DNA of 64,000 nucleotides from JBAXAM01 sp964213355 (GTDB lineage Bacteria > Pseudomonadota > Gammaproteobacteria > UBA9339). Positions within the stretch are counted from its first letter, which is position 1; each line of letters starts with the position of its first letter. Shown here piece after piece: positions 18,397 through 26,936 of this stretch. The stretch is from assembly GCA_964213355.1 (NCBI GenBank), contig CAXOVY010000008.1:51887-115886 (forward strand), read 5' to 3'. A program made the translations under genes and the position numbers. The notes beneath the pieces are model-generated. The model was not told the DNA's origin. It did not search any database and saw nothing but the letters and a program-made list of their open reading frames with translations.

Positions 18397-19178
18397 CATC
18401 AAAAATAGAGCAAAAACTTAAGCACTATACTGGCAAGGCTATCGCTGATTACAACATGATCCAAAAAGGCGATCGTGTTTTAGTTTGCTTATCAGGGGGC
18501 AAAGACTCTTTTGCCATGGCTAAAATTTTACGTCGCTTACAACTACGCACTAAAAATAAATTTGTTTTGCACGTGTTTATAGTGGATAAAGGTCTGCCTG
18601 GTTGGAATGAAGATGCTATTCGTGGTTGGCTTCTAGAAAACAAATTTGAATTTACCATAGTAAAAACTAATATCTTTAATATAGTAAAAACTAAAGAACG
18701 TCCCAAAGATTCGTATTGCGTATTGTGTTCACGCCTACGTCGCGGTCATATTTATACTTTTGCAAAAAAGTATGGATACAACAAAATTGCTCTTGGCCAT
18801 CACCGAGACGATTTAATCACCAGTTTAATAATGTCAATTTTTTACAACGGCATCATTAGTTCAATGCCCCCAAAGTTAATAACCAACGATAAAAAATTGA
18901 TAGTTATACGGCCGTTGGCTTATTGTCAGGAAAGTGACATTGTTAAATACGCAGAAGAGCAAAAGTTTCCGCTAACCACCAAAGGAATATGTGGGGTTAA
19001 AGAAAACCAAACTCGTAAAAAAACCAAGGAGTTGATTGTGAATCTTGCGCAAATTAACCCCAAGATCCCTGCTAATATTCTGTGTGCTTTAAACAATGTT
19101 CGCCCAAGCCAGCTTATGGATCAGAAACTGTGGGATTTCAAAACTCTAGAAAAGTTGCTGCAATCTCTGGGCAAATAA
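18393..19178 (+). CDS. ttcA: tRNA 2-thiocytidine biosynthesis protein TtcA
   Basis: TtcA thiolates cytidine 32 of some tRNAs using an iron-sulphur cluster. The PP-loop CLSGGKDSFAMA binds ATP. The cysteines that hold the cluster are seen as YCVLCSRLRRG and later GICG. At 261 residues it is on the short side but lacks no motif. The start overlaps the nadC stop as ATGA. Confidence 0.93.
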   Translation: MTSKIEQKLKHYTGKAIADYNMIQKGDRVLVCLSGGKDSFAMAKILRRLQLRTKNKFVLHVFIVDKGLPGWNEDAIRGWLLENKFEFTIVKTNIFNIVKTKERPKDSYCVLCSRLRRGHIYTFAKKYGYNKIALGHHRDDLITSLIMSIFYNGIISSMPPKLITNDKKLIVIRPLAYCQESDIVKYAEEQKFPLTTKGICGVKENQTRKKTKELIVNLAQINPKIPANILCALNNVRPSQLMDQKLWDFKTLEKLLQSLGK

Positions 19179-19225
19179 CCACAGACTGTTATAATCATTC
19201 TTATTTTTTGGTGTTTATATTATTC

Positions 19226-19822
19226 ATGGCCAATTTAATTACACTTATCCGTCTGGCAACAGTATTTGTGATCGGAGCGATTGCTTTATATGCGAAGGCA
19301 GAGTGGCAACTTTTAAATGTACCACTAATAATTATTAACATCTTGCTTGATGGTTTAGACGGCTATATTGCTCGGGTGCGACATGAGACTTCGGTGTTTG
19401 GGGCAGTATTTGATATTGCTGCTGATCGCATAATCGAATCGGTTTTATGGATGATTTTAGCTAATCTTGGGATGGTATCAATTTGGGTGGCAATAATCCT
19501 TATAACACGTGGCATCTTAATAGATAGTTTACGTAAACCACATACCCATAGAGGCATATCGCCATTTGGTATAATGAAAACTACTTTGGGAAAATTTCTC
19601 GTTGCGAGCAGAACGATGCGTTTTATGGTAGGCCTGTTCAAACTTATAACTTTTTCTTGGCTGTTCTTTTTAATTCCGGCTCCAGATCTTTGGCCACAGA
19701 TGGTAGCTGACCATTATGCTGTGTTTAATTTAATTAGTGATGTGCTGGTTTATACTACGATAATTATTTGCCTAGCCCGTGGTATTCCAGTGGTGCTTGA
19801 AGCGCTACTATGCAAAAACTAG
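19226..19822 (+). CDS. CDP-alcohol phosphatidyltransferase, PgsA-like
   Basis: A membrane enzyme of the CDP-alcohol family, probably making phosphatidylglycerol phosphate. The catalytic motif reads LDGLDGYIARVRHETSVFGA followed by FDIAADR. The 198 residues hold several hydrophobic segments. The ATG at 19226 begins MANLITLIRLA, typical for PgsA-type proteins; the open frame continues upstream into ttcA without meaning. The final codons overlap a short frame (from 19810) that may be a HAD-gene remnant. Confidence 0.85.
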   Translation: MANLITLIRLATVFVIGAIALYAKAEWQLLNVPLIIINILLDGLDGYIARVRHETSVFGAVFDIAADRIIESVLWMILANLGMVSIWVAIILITRGILIDSLRKPHTHRGISPFGIMKTTLGKFLVASRTMRFMVGLFKLITFSWLFFLIPAPDLWPQMVADHYAVFNLISDVLVYTTIIICLARGIPVVLEALLCKN

Positions 19823-19926
19823 TGTTTTTCAACCTCCCCAAAAAAGCCGAGCAATTTACTAGAACAAAACTGCTGCCATACTCAATCTGGGATTATGATT
19901 TCGGCAATATTTTCTCTTCAGTCTTT

Positions 19927-22842
19927 TTAAATAGTATTTACCTCTTCTACTCTTTTTTGAACGTCAACTGCTGTATTTAGATCTTTTTTTATTTTATCTT
20001 TGCTTTCTGAAGCTGTATTAACGTCGATATTATCAACGGTTTTATGGACTTTACCTATATCATTGCTTATCGCATCTTTAATTTTTGTGACTTTATTCAT
20101 TTCATTTCTGATTTTTTTGCCATAAAAACCAATACTGAGGATGTTCAAAATTTTGTATGTGAGAGTTTTTTGATATTTTTTAAGTTCTTCTATAACGCTA
20201 TTTAGTTTACTAGAGAGTTTTTCTAATTCGTTAATTTTATTGTTAGCTGTTGTATAAACAACGTTAGCTTTTTCAAATTTAGGTCTATATGTATCATACT
20301 GTTCTTTTAGATCAGCTAAACTTGTATCAATACGAACTAATCCCGCGCTCAGATCTTCTTCTTGGTTTTTTTTTGGGGAAGGAGTTATCTTTCCTAGGTC
20401 TTCGTTCAATAGTTTAAAATGCTCACTAAGACTTTTGAGATTTGATATCCACGTCTGCAACTCAGATAATATTTGTCTCTCCTTTTCTGGTGTATAGGTT
20501 CCTATTTTCTCTTGCTTAAGACTGTCTAATTTACCTTTTATTTTATTTGCTTCGCCTATTTCAATTCCAAGCACATCTTTATACTGTTGGATAGCTAAAA
20601 GCATAGTTTTTTCTTCATCTTTATGCTGTCGAATGGCTAAAAGCATGGCTTTATGTGTTTTTTCTAACTGTAACAGATGCTCGCTCATATCAGTTGAGCT
20701 CTTTGTTTGCTGTAATTTTTTCTCAAGCACTCTAATAACAGTAGCGTTATTTTTAGCCTTAGCTAATTGGTATGCTTTCTGTAATATCTCCGGGTTTTTA
20801 ACTTTACCTACCATTGTTCCAATGATTGCTTCACGACTACCATCAGTAACGTTAGTGTTAATTGTCTTTTCAATTATCCCTTTTATAAGCTCCTCGTCCT
20901 TCCCTGCTATAAGTATTTCAATAGCTTCTCTATAGTTGTCCCTTCCAAAATTTTTAGTTGCGTAGAAAAGAGCATTAGTAAGGGTTGGTATATCCGTGAT
21001 CCCTTCCGCAATAACTATCATAGCATCAACATTTTTATTGTGAATAGCAAGTTCTAAAGCTGTAAATTTACTATTTGTTGTTTCTAAATTAGGATTTACT
21101 CCTGCTCCTAAAAGCACCTCAATGGCCTTTGTCAGATTTTGCTCAATAGCTTTAGTAAGCGCAATTTTTTTTGCCTGTTCTGTAGCTTTTTCCATAATTA
21201 CGGGAATAACAGCGCTGTCACGAGATGCCGCTATTACGAGAGCATTTCCTAATAAATCATCAATGCCTTTTTTATCAAGAGCGTCTATTTTAGAAGCGGC
21301 GTTTTTTTGATCCTTTTCGAGGTTTTCTAATAATTCAAGCGAATTTTTTCTTATGGTAAGAGAGCGGTCAATTTCAACAGAAGTATGTCTTTTTTCATCA
21401 AGATATTTTTTTATACCAGCCAAATCATAACTGTTGTTTACAAGCAGCTCAACAAGATTGGCATCATTATTATTCAAGGCATATTCAAGGGCAGTTTTAC
21501 CACTATCCTTACTGGTTTTGTCAGGACTTATGCCCTTTTTTACGAGAAATTTTATAAGCTCAACATTGCCATTATTATGCACGAGAGCACTTAGTTCTTC
21601 TTCCTGCATCTCAGGTCCTATTGCTTCTATGAGAGGCGCTATAGTTTTGATGTTAATATCTTTCTGCTCAGAGATATGGTTAAGTAGTTTATTCAATTTT
21701 ACGGAATTCTGTTTTTCTAAAAGTATTCCAATAGCGGTAGCCCTATTTCCTGCAGTAGCATGTTCAAATCCATCCGTTAAAACGAATGGATCATTGATTT
21801 TTTCTATAAACATTTTTATTATTTCTTCATTTCCTTTTTTCATTGCAAGATTAAATGCTGAGGGAAAGCTATCCGCACCTGCTTTAATAGGAATACCAGG
21901 ATTAGCTCCAGCGTCTAGGAGCAGTTTAATAGCGTCGATAGAGTTATTAGGGATGGCAGATAAAAGAGCTACATTTTTAGTGTTTTCTTCTTCTTTATTA
22001 TCCTTAATTTTTTCCAAAAAGTAGTGTACGGACTCTAAGCAATTTGCTTTAGCCGCCATAATTAAGCCGCTTACATATGACGCTTCATCTTTTGGTTTAA
22101 TTTTGTCTAAAACTTCCTTGACGCTAGGATAGGCGCCTTTTTTTGTATCCATGGACTGCATGGTGAGTGATAATGATAAAGGATCTGTGTGGTAAGCTTT
22201 AAAAACTAATTCAGCAAGTTTTTTAGTATTGGCGCATTTAACTTCTCCTGTCTCGCTATTTGGATCAAAATAGAAATAATTACCTCCCTGTTTAAATATA
22301 GCAGTAGCGTGATTTGGTGAAGCCACTAAAATCATCTTACCTTCTTGAATAATGTCTGGTATTTGCAGTAGATTGTTAAGTTGGTCTAAAGTAAAGACCG
22401 AAGCAATCGAATATTCTTTGGTCGGATGACGTGTCTCAGAAGATTCTTCTCCTGCTTTTTGTTTTACATCTTCTAGGGTTTTATCTAACTGAAGTTGTCC
22501 TGCTATTGGCAAGTAGCTAAATGGAAGCTGAAAAAGTTCAATTAGAGAAATGAATCTATCAAGATTTTGCTTCATTTCTGGAGTCATATTACTATATGTT
22601 TCTTCATCCCAGTTCGCAATTGAGTCTATAGTAGATTTAAACCAATCGTAATCATCTCTTGGAAGATCTGTATCTTTTTTTTGGGTTTGCAGCCATTTAG
22701 AATATGCCCACAAAGAAGAAAGTCCAGCGCAATACCCATATTCAAATCCTTTAAAAAATTCGGGATCTCTTTCAGATAAATCTAGATATCTTTTCAATTT
22801 TCTTAGAACAATGGCTTGTGCCAAACGTATTTCAGGTTGCAT
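19927..22842 (-). CDS. Ankyrin-repeat protein with YopT-like cysteine-protease head, candidate effector
   Basis: A 971-residue protein with three parts. Residues 1-200 resemble the C58 (YopT) protease fold: Cys38 in GYCAGLSSLW, His178 in PNHATAIF and Asp193 in YFYFDPN give a Cys-His-Asp triad in the right order and spacing. Residues about 250-720 are ankyrin-like repeats, with units such as GANPGIPIK, GKTALEYALNN and GVNPNLETTN. Residues about 720-971 are rich in Lys, Glu and Leu with coiled-coil character. No signal peptide is seen. A strong AAGGAGG site precedes the ATG. This layout is typical of proteins injected into eukaryotic hosts; the secretion route and target are unknown. Confidence 0.8.
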   Translation of the reverse strand: MQPEIRLAQAIVLRKLKRYLDLSERDPEFFKGFEYGYCAGLSSLWAYSKWLQTQKKDTDLPRDDYDWFKSTIDSIANWDEETYSNMTPEMKQNLDRFISLIELFQLPFSYLPIAGQLQLDKTLEDVKQKAGEESSETRHPTKEYSIASVFTLDQLNNLLQIPDIIQEGKMILVASPNHATAIFKQGGNYFYFDPNSETGEVKCANTKKLAELVFKAYHTDPLSLSLTMQSMDTKKGAYPSVKEVLDKIKPKDEASYVSGLIMAAKANCLESVHYFLEKIKDNKEEENTKNVALLSAIPNNSIDAIKLLLDAGANPGIPIKAGADSFPSAFNLAMKKGNEEIIKMFIEKINDPFVLTDGFEHATAGNRATAIGILLEKQNSVKLNKLLNHISEQKDINIKTIAPLIEAIGPEMQEEELSALVHNNGNVELIKFLVKKGISPDKTSKDSGKTALEYALNNNDANLVELLVNNSYDLAGIKKYLDEKRHTSVEIDRSLTIRKNSLELLENLEKDQKNAASKIDALDKKGIDDLLGNALVIAASRDSAVIPVIMEKATEQAKKIALTKAIEQNLTKAIEVLLGAGVNPNLETTNSKFTALELAIHNKNVDAMIVIAEGITDIPTLTNALFYATKNFGRDNYREAIEILIAGKDEELIKGIIEKTINTNVTDGSREAIIGTMVGKVKNPEILQKAYQLAKAKNNATVIRVLEKKLQQTKSSTDMSEHLLQLEKTHKAMLLAIRQHKDEEKTMLLAIQQYKDVLGIEIGEANKIKGKLDSLKQEKIGTYTPEKERQILSELQTWISNLKSLSEHFKLLNEDLGKITPSPKKNQEEDLSAGLVRIDTSLADLKEQYDTYRPKFEKANVVYTTANNKINELEKLSSKLNSVIEELKKYQKTLTYKILNILSIGFYGKKIRNEMNKVTKIKDAISNDIGKVHKTVDNIDVNTASESKDKIKKDLNTAVDVQKRVEEVNTI

Positions 22843-23195
22843 TTTTTTCCTCCTTAATATTTCCCTATAAGCCTTACATTTTCTGGTATCAACTTAATAG
22901 CAACTAAGAGGTGTTTATCCCTACTTGCAGTCAAGTAGTAGGCATAGTTTACAAAAAATATCTCTAGATGTCTCCTATAAGATGTGTTCCTAATCAATGT
23001 TTTTTATTGGCTCGAGAGTCGCTGAAAATTAGCTGGCTCATGGCTGCGACTATTTTCTGGATGCCACAGATGGAACACTGGTACAGTAAAATGCCTATCT
23101 TTGCGCAGTACTTTAACAGCGCTCGGCTTAGGCTGGGCTAAAAGATATTTGCGTCTTCGACGCGTAGATTTTACTTTGATTTTTTCACGTTATAA
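22843..23195. other. Gap with a decayed glycosyltransferase 3' fragment
   Basis: The 353 bases between the ankyrin gene and the IS5-family element hold no intact gene. Positions 23027-23115 are a degraded copy of 25352-25440, part of the glycosyltransferase gene 2.3 kb away. The rest shows nothing I recognise apart from the likely promoter and ribosome site of the ankyrin gene at its left edge. Confidence 0.7.
23027..23115 (-). pseudogene. Partial copy of the neighbouring glycosyltransferase gene
   Basis: It matches 25352-25440 over about 88 bases with roughly one difference in seven. A block of more than 25 identical bases covers the codons of the motif VPVFHLWHPENG. Similarity ends abruptly on both sides. 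It is a remnant of duplication or rearrangement around the accessory genes between the two copies. Confidence 0.8.
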
Positions 23196-23276
23196 TAGAC
23201 TTCTTTCAAAACTTTGATTTTTTAGTTTTGTAAATCTTGCGCAAATGAATTAGCCAGTTGTTTATTTTAAACTGAA

Positions 23277-23297
23277 CCTAAACCTAAACCTAAACCT
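23277..23297 (+). repeat. Short CCTAAA tandem array
   Basis: Three and a half copies of CCTAAA in a row, inside the IS5-family element, directly before the palindromic pair. It resembles a telomere-type hexamer but is far too short for such a role; slippage is the simplest origin. Confidence 0.8.
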
Positions 23298-23303
23298 TTT
23301 TTC

Positions 23304-23377
23304 GGTAGGCGCAGGCTTCAGCCTGCGTTTTTAGTATTGCTCCAAACTCAACACGCAAGCTAAAGCTTGCGCCTACC
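23304..23377. repeat. REP-pair (BIME-like) palindromic element
   Basis: The ends GGTAGGCGCA and TGCGCCTACC are perfect inverted repeats. Within each half lies a hairpin: CGCAGGCT-TC-AGCCTGCG on the left and CGCAAGCT-AA-AGCTTGCG on the right. A related single hairpin lies at 34615-34644 between murB and ftsQ. This is the shape of a bacterial interspersed mosaic element. Confidence 0.75.
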
Positions 23378-23394
23378 AATATTTTAGGCTTCTT

Positions 23395-24233
23395 TTAAAA
23401 CCCTTGCTGTACCAATTCATAGTTATAAATCCCCGCAATTAGATTGAACCTAAGACCAAATCGCTTTCGTCGATTACGATATTTATCAGCAATAATTTTA
23501 AATCGCTTAAGCATACCAATAACATTTTCGTTTAGAACCCGTTGACTCGATAACTTTTTATTCTCGCTTTTATCCTTAAAAGTTAACGGATGTTTCTTAG
23601 TTTTTTTCTTCGGCAACCTACTGTTAACATGTATTTTATTTAATCCCTGATAGCCAGTGTCTGTAAGAACTTCTGTGTTTGTTAAAAATCTGACTCCTGA
23701 TTCTTTGAACAGTCGAAAATCATGGCGTTTACCATTGCTAAAATTAGTACAAATCACCACCTGACTAACTTTGCTTACTACTATCTGACTCTTTATAGTA
23801 TGTCTTTTCTTTTTTCCTGAGTAAAAATACCGTTGTTTTTTTTAGGCCTTTGGATTGGTGTTTCGCTAGCATCGACTAAAACAACCTCATATTCCATATC
23901 GCTTTTTAGCAAAGCCTTGCGCCCAGGTAAACTAAAAGCTCTACTTTTTATAAGAGTATCTTCAACCCATCTGATTATTTTATACGCATTACTCTCGCTT
24001 AAATCATAGCTCTTGCTGATATGAAAATAGGTTCTATATTCCCTTAAATATTCCAAAGTCATCAACAGCATATCTTCTATACATAGCTTGTTCGGTCGTC
24101 CTCCCAATGATTTCTTTTGTTTATGAGCGTTTTGAAGTAAACCAACCATCTTTATAAATGTAGGTTTCTTAACTCCAGTTAACCTTCTAAACTTCGGTAA
24201 CGGTAGTTCTGCAATTGATTCCCATTTCATCAT
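23395..24233 (-). CDS. IS5-family transposase in two frames (probable -1 frameshift)
   Basis: The first frame (24233 to 23793) gives a helix-turn-helix region and the first catalytic Asp (VVLVDASETPIQRPKK). The second (ending 23395) carries the second Asp (TDTGYQGL), the conserved NENVIGMLKRFKII with the catalytic Glu, and the Arg/Lys-rich end. The two overlap in a CAGGAAAAAAGA run; slipping back one base there continues the protein through GKKKRHTIKSQIVVSK, the usual sequence at this point. Programmed -1 frameshifting on an A-rich run is common in IS elements. The element may be active. Confidence 0.85.
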
Positions 24234-24314
24234 TCCCCCCTTTCTTGTACTTAGACATGTATATTTTGCTACGAAAAATGGGGTTTTGAAAGAAGTCTAA
24301 TGAAATGTCAACAG

Positions 24315-24419
24315 ACCCTAGTATTTTTCGGCCTTGACGGAACTTTGGTTAAGGTGAAACCAAAATTAAAATTTTTAATGGAACAACTCTGCTTTTATAG
24401 TCTTACTAGTTCAAACTAA
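24315..24419 (+). pseudogene. HAD-hydrolase N-terminal remnant
   Basis: This frame reads LVFFGLDGTLVKVKPK and stops after 34 codons. The motif LVFFDLDGTL of HAD phosphatases is recognisable, but the catalytic first Asp is replaced by Gly and nothing downstream continues the fold. A similar start (KLVFFNL) lies at 19816, on the other side of the ankyrin gene. Together they suggest that an old HAD gene was broken up here. Confidence 0.5.
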
Positions 24420-24497
24420 CGGAATCATTTACCCATATTTAGCTGAAGGAGTGGGGTTTTGGTTGAGCTATCTGTTTAAGTGTTTATGCCAAGTTTT

Positions 24498-25217
24498 TTA
24501 TAGTTTTAGCTGCTCTTCTGCTACAGGGTGAAGATTTTTATCAGATTTAACAACACCTATATTGCGAACAATATCATCCAATTCTTTACTAGCTTTTTTA
24601 TCTATGTGTACGAATATGCTTTTTAACATCTCAATGAATAAACCGAATCGCGTTTGGGGTGTACTGTTATGTTTTTCTAGCATAGCCTTCTTTTCTAGAT
24701 AATGATCTATTTTTCTATTTATTTCCGGATCGTCTTTCTTGTATTCTGCACCTGTCTTTGTAGCATAATTGTTCAAAAATTCTTGGATTTTCTTTTTACA
24801 TATTTCTTTTTGTGTATGTGACCGTAATTTTACCGTACCTGGCTCGAGCGTTTCATGCGATTTTATCTTCTCGGTAGCCGTTATTTCATTCCATAGTTCT
24901 TCGATTCCTCTTTTTAGCCATTCAGATGTTTTTTCTGGTTTTTGGTGTGCTTCTATTTTTCTTGTTTTAATGTCTAATATGTTTAGAACTTTTTGATTAA
25001 ATGGTTGTTCTTGCAGACAGCCTGATTTTTTTAGCTCTTTCATGAAATCATCCGGCAGCATGTGGCCAAGCTTCGTGTGGGCTGAGATTGGCATTTTGAT
25101 TATCTTTTGTGAATTATCAATTTTTCCAAGTTTGTCTTTAAATCGATTTGCACACCAGTCATTTAAATCGTATATTGTTGTTATCATCGTTTTTGCAATA
25201 AACTCACAACATATCAT
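24498..25217 (-). CDS. Protein of unknown function, 239 residues
   Basis: I do not recognise this protein. It is rich in Lys, Glu and helical stretches, has no signal peptide or clear membrane segment, and lacks a known motif. AGGGTG a few bases upstream supports the ATG at 25217; a second Met follows ten residues later. It sits between an IS element and a glycosyltransferase, in the same accessory patch as the ankyrin protein and on the same strand. A second effector-type protein is possible, but this rests on location and composition only. Confidence 0.6.
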   Translation of the reverse strand: MICCEFIAKTMITTIYDLNDWCANRFKDKLGKIDNSQKIIKMPISAHTKLGHMLPDDFMKELKKSGCLQEQPFNQKVLNILDIKTRKIEAHQKPEKTSEWLKRGIEELWNEITATEKIKSHETLEPGTVKLRSHTQKEICKKKIQEFLNNYATKTGAEYKKDDPEINRKIDHYLEKKAMLEKHNSTPQTRFGLFIEMLKSIFVHIDKKASKELDDIVRNIGVVKSDKNLHPVAEEQLKL

Positions 25218-25238
25218 TTCACCCTTTTTACCTTTATT

Positions 25239-26087
25239 CTATGCTATCCTTATATTCGTTGAGAATTGCTGTTGCTGCAGAATACTATATTGATCAACGC
25301 CAGTTGTTGCCCTAATGCGCGTAGAGTTTTCGATTTCTTTTAATTTTTGATAATTAATTGGTTCGCGGCCGCGGCCATTTTCTGGATGCCACAGATGGAA
25401 CACTGGTACAGCAAAATGCCCATCTTTGCGTAGTACTTTATTACGAATTAGTCTGATAGCCAAGTCAGAATCTTCATATCCCCAGCCGCTATAACTTTCA
25501 TCAAACCCATTAACAGCAAAAAAATCTTTTTTCCACATACCTAAGTTGCAGGTTTTTACTCCCTGCCATCTAGTGCGTCGCAAATAGCGCCAATACCTAC
25601 CCCCGAGTGGTAAAATTGGCAAAAACCGATTAGTCCAGCCGGAACAAAAACCTTTAAACCAGTGCCACATATTCCATTGTTGCAAAGGAAGCTGTTTCTG
25701 TAGCACACTATCGGTAAAATCAGATGATAACAAAATTCTATTACCAGCAACAAAATAATTCTCTTCTGCTAATTTTTGGTGTTGTCTGACAAATGATGTT
25801 TGTGGTATGGAATCACCATCTAAAAAAATCAAGTAATCGCCGGAAGCATTAGCAACGCTTTTATTTCTAATCTGCGCTGCCCGAAAGTCTGAGTGCTCGT
25901 GCCATACATGGCTAAGAGTATAATCAACTTTTATTTTTAAGGATTCTATAACTTGCTTGGTTTTATTGGTTGAACCATCATCAGCAACAATTACCTCGAA
26001 AGCTTTAACATCTTGCTGAGCCAAAGCCAACAACACTAAGCACAAGGCATCAGGCCGATTATAAGTGGAAACAATAACTGAAATCAT
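25239..26087 (-). CDS. Family 2 glycosyltransferase
   Basis: It starts with ISVIVSTYNRPDALCL, followed by the nucleotide-binding VADDGSTN and the metal-site FLDGDSIP. Later motifs are CNLGMWKKDFFAVNGFDE and GWGYEDSDLAIRL, typical of galactosyltransferase-like GT2 enzymes acting on surface polysaccharide. The Met at 26087 is chosen because it gives the usual short lead to the first strand; no strong ribosome site marks either Met. A degraded partial copy lies at 23027-23115. Confidence 0.88.
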   Translation of the reverse strand: MISVIVSTYNRPDALCLVLLALAQQDVKAFEVIVADDGSTNKTKQVIESLKIKVDYTLSHVWHEHSDFRAAQIRNKSVANASGDYLIFLDGDSIPQTSFVRQHQKLAEENYFVAGNRILLSSDFTDSVLQKQLPLQQWNMWHWFKGFCSGWTNRFLPILPLGGRYWRYLRRTRWQGVKTCNLGMWKKDFFAVNGFDESYSGWGYEDSDLAIRLIRNKVLRKDGHFAVPVFHLWHPENGRGREPINYQKLKEIENSTRIRATTGVDQYSILQQQQFSTNIRIA

Positions 26088-26253
26088 AAGAGGATTATGA
26101 TACATAAATCAAAAATGTCATGTGTTTATGTAATGCGAAAGCATTATTATTGAAAAATACCAGTTGTATCGCCACTTTCAAAGTTGTTACAGCCCATCCA
26201 TGTTATCCGTAACGTTAAAAGCGGCAATACACCGGCAATTCTAAAATTTCTAT

Positions 26254-26607
26254 CTATTTAAAGCATCGAACAAATTCGATGCTGGTTTTTCTTTTCTTCT
26301 TTTTTGAGTTGTAGTAGGTGCGCTGTCTTTGAGTCTTTCGCCCTTCTGCACCGTGCATTATAGCTGTAACCAGAGATGGAACACCGGTGCTACTGCCAGC
26401 AGGTTCTGGTATTGTGATTGTAGCAGAGTTAGTTGGATACTGATTTTCAATAATCCAGCCAGCTTGATTTGGGTCAATTTCTTCTGAAGAACATATCTTT
26501 GGACGAAATTTTATGCCGAGGGCAGAGGCGGTGCTGCCGTATAGTAGCACTAGCAGCACTGAAATTGAGGAAATAAATAAAACTCGCTTTTTTTGGAGTG
26601 TGAACAT
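26254..26607 (-). CDS. Small exported protein of unknown function
   Basis: The 117-residue protein begins with a clear signal peptide (KKR then a hydrophobic run, ending ASA before LGIKF). The mature part is short, with a Pro/Thr/Ser-rich middle and a strongly basic tail (NSKKKKRKTS). AAGGAGG precedes the ATG, an unusually good site. I know no family. The basic tail could bind nucleic acid or membranes, but that is only a guess. Confidence 0.65.
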   Translation of the reverse strand: MFTLQKKRVLFISSISVLLVLLYGSTASALGIKFRPKICSSEEIDPNQAGWIIENQYPTNSATITIPEPAGSSTGVPSLVTAIMHGAEGRKTQRQRTYYNSKKKKRKTSIEFVRCFK

Positions 26608-26936
26608 ACCAATTCCTCCTTGAGTTACTAGTTTTCACGACTTACTTAAGGTGGCTTGCAATATAAAAAACTTATCTTTTTTTGGAGTCAACTTAAAAAC
26701 ACGGCAGAGCAAAGCCGGAAAGAGATTGATGTAATTTTTCTGAACTCCGTGAAAACATAACGGAGTGACACCTATGTTGTTTTTTAAGATTTTAGGTTAC
26801 AACGTTTTCTTAAGATTTCCTTAAGGTTCGATATGATCGCAGAAATTCAGAGTGTTGTCCAACAAATAAAAATTACTTTACAAAAGTAATTTTTATACCA
26901 AAAATAGTCATATAAAGTATATTTTTAAGCCAATTT
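26608..26936. other. Gap upstream of the small exported protein and after secA
   Basis: No gene is visible in these 329 bases. They hold a small hairpin (ACTCCGT at 26744-26750 with ACGGAGT at 26760-26766) and, near the right end, the AT-rich hairpin listed separately. Confidence 0.6.
26866..26896 (-). terminator. AT-rich hairpin after secA
   Basis: ATAAAAATTACTTT and AAAGTAATTTTTAT form a perfect 14-base stem with a three-base loop, about 40 bases after the secA stop. It is poor in G and C, and the T-rich arm would follow in the transcript, so it is a plausible but weak terminator. Confidence 0.5.

Larger units (their letters stand above)
23196..24299 (-). mobile_element. IS5-family insertion sequence (IS427/IS1031-like)
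   Basis: The ends are inverted repeats: TAGACTTCTTTCAAAAC at 23196-23212 and its reverse complement at 24283-24299. The outer TA on each side is probably the 2-base target duplication typical of this group. Inside is a two-frame DDE transposase. The 200 bases between the transposase end and the left terminus hold a palindromic 74-base repeat and a short CCTAAA array, which such elements normally lack. Confidence 0.85.

Noticed and set aside
19810..19980. A 56-codon frame starting MQKLVFFNLP as an independent gene
   Set aside because: Only its first residues resemble a HAD start; it then runs into the 3' end of the ankyrin gene. It is treated as a possible remnant only.
23277..23297. Telomere-like repeat as a functional chromosome end
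   Set aside because: It has only 3.5 units, lies inside an insertion sequence, and coding DNA continues on both sides.
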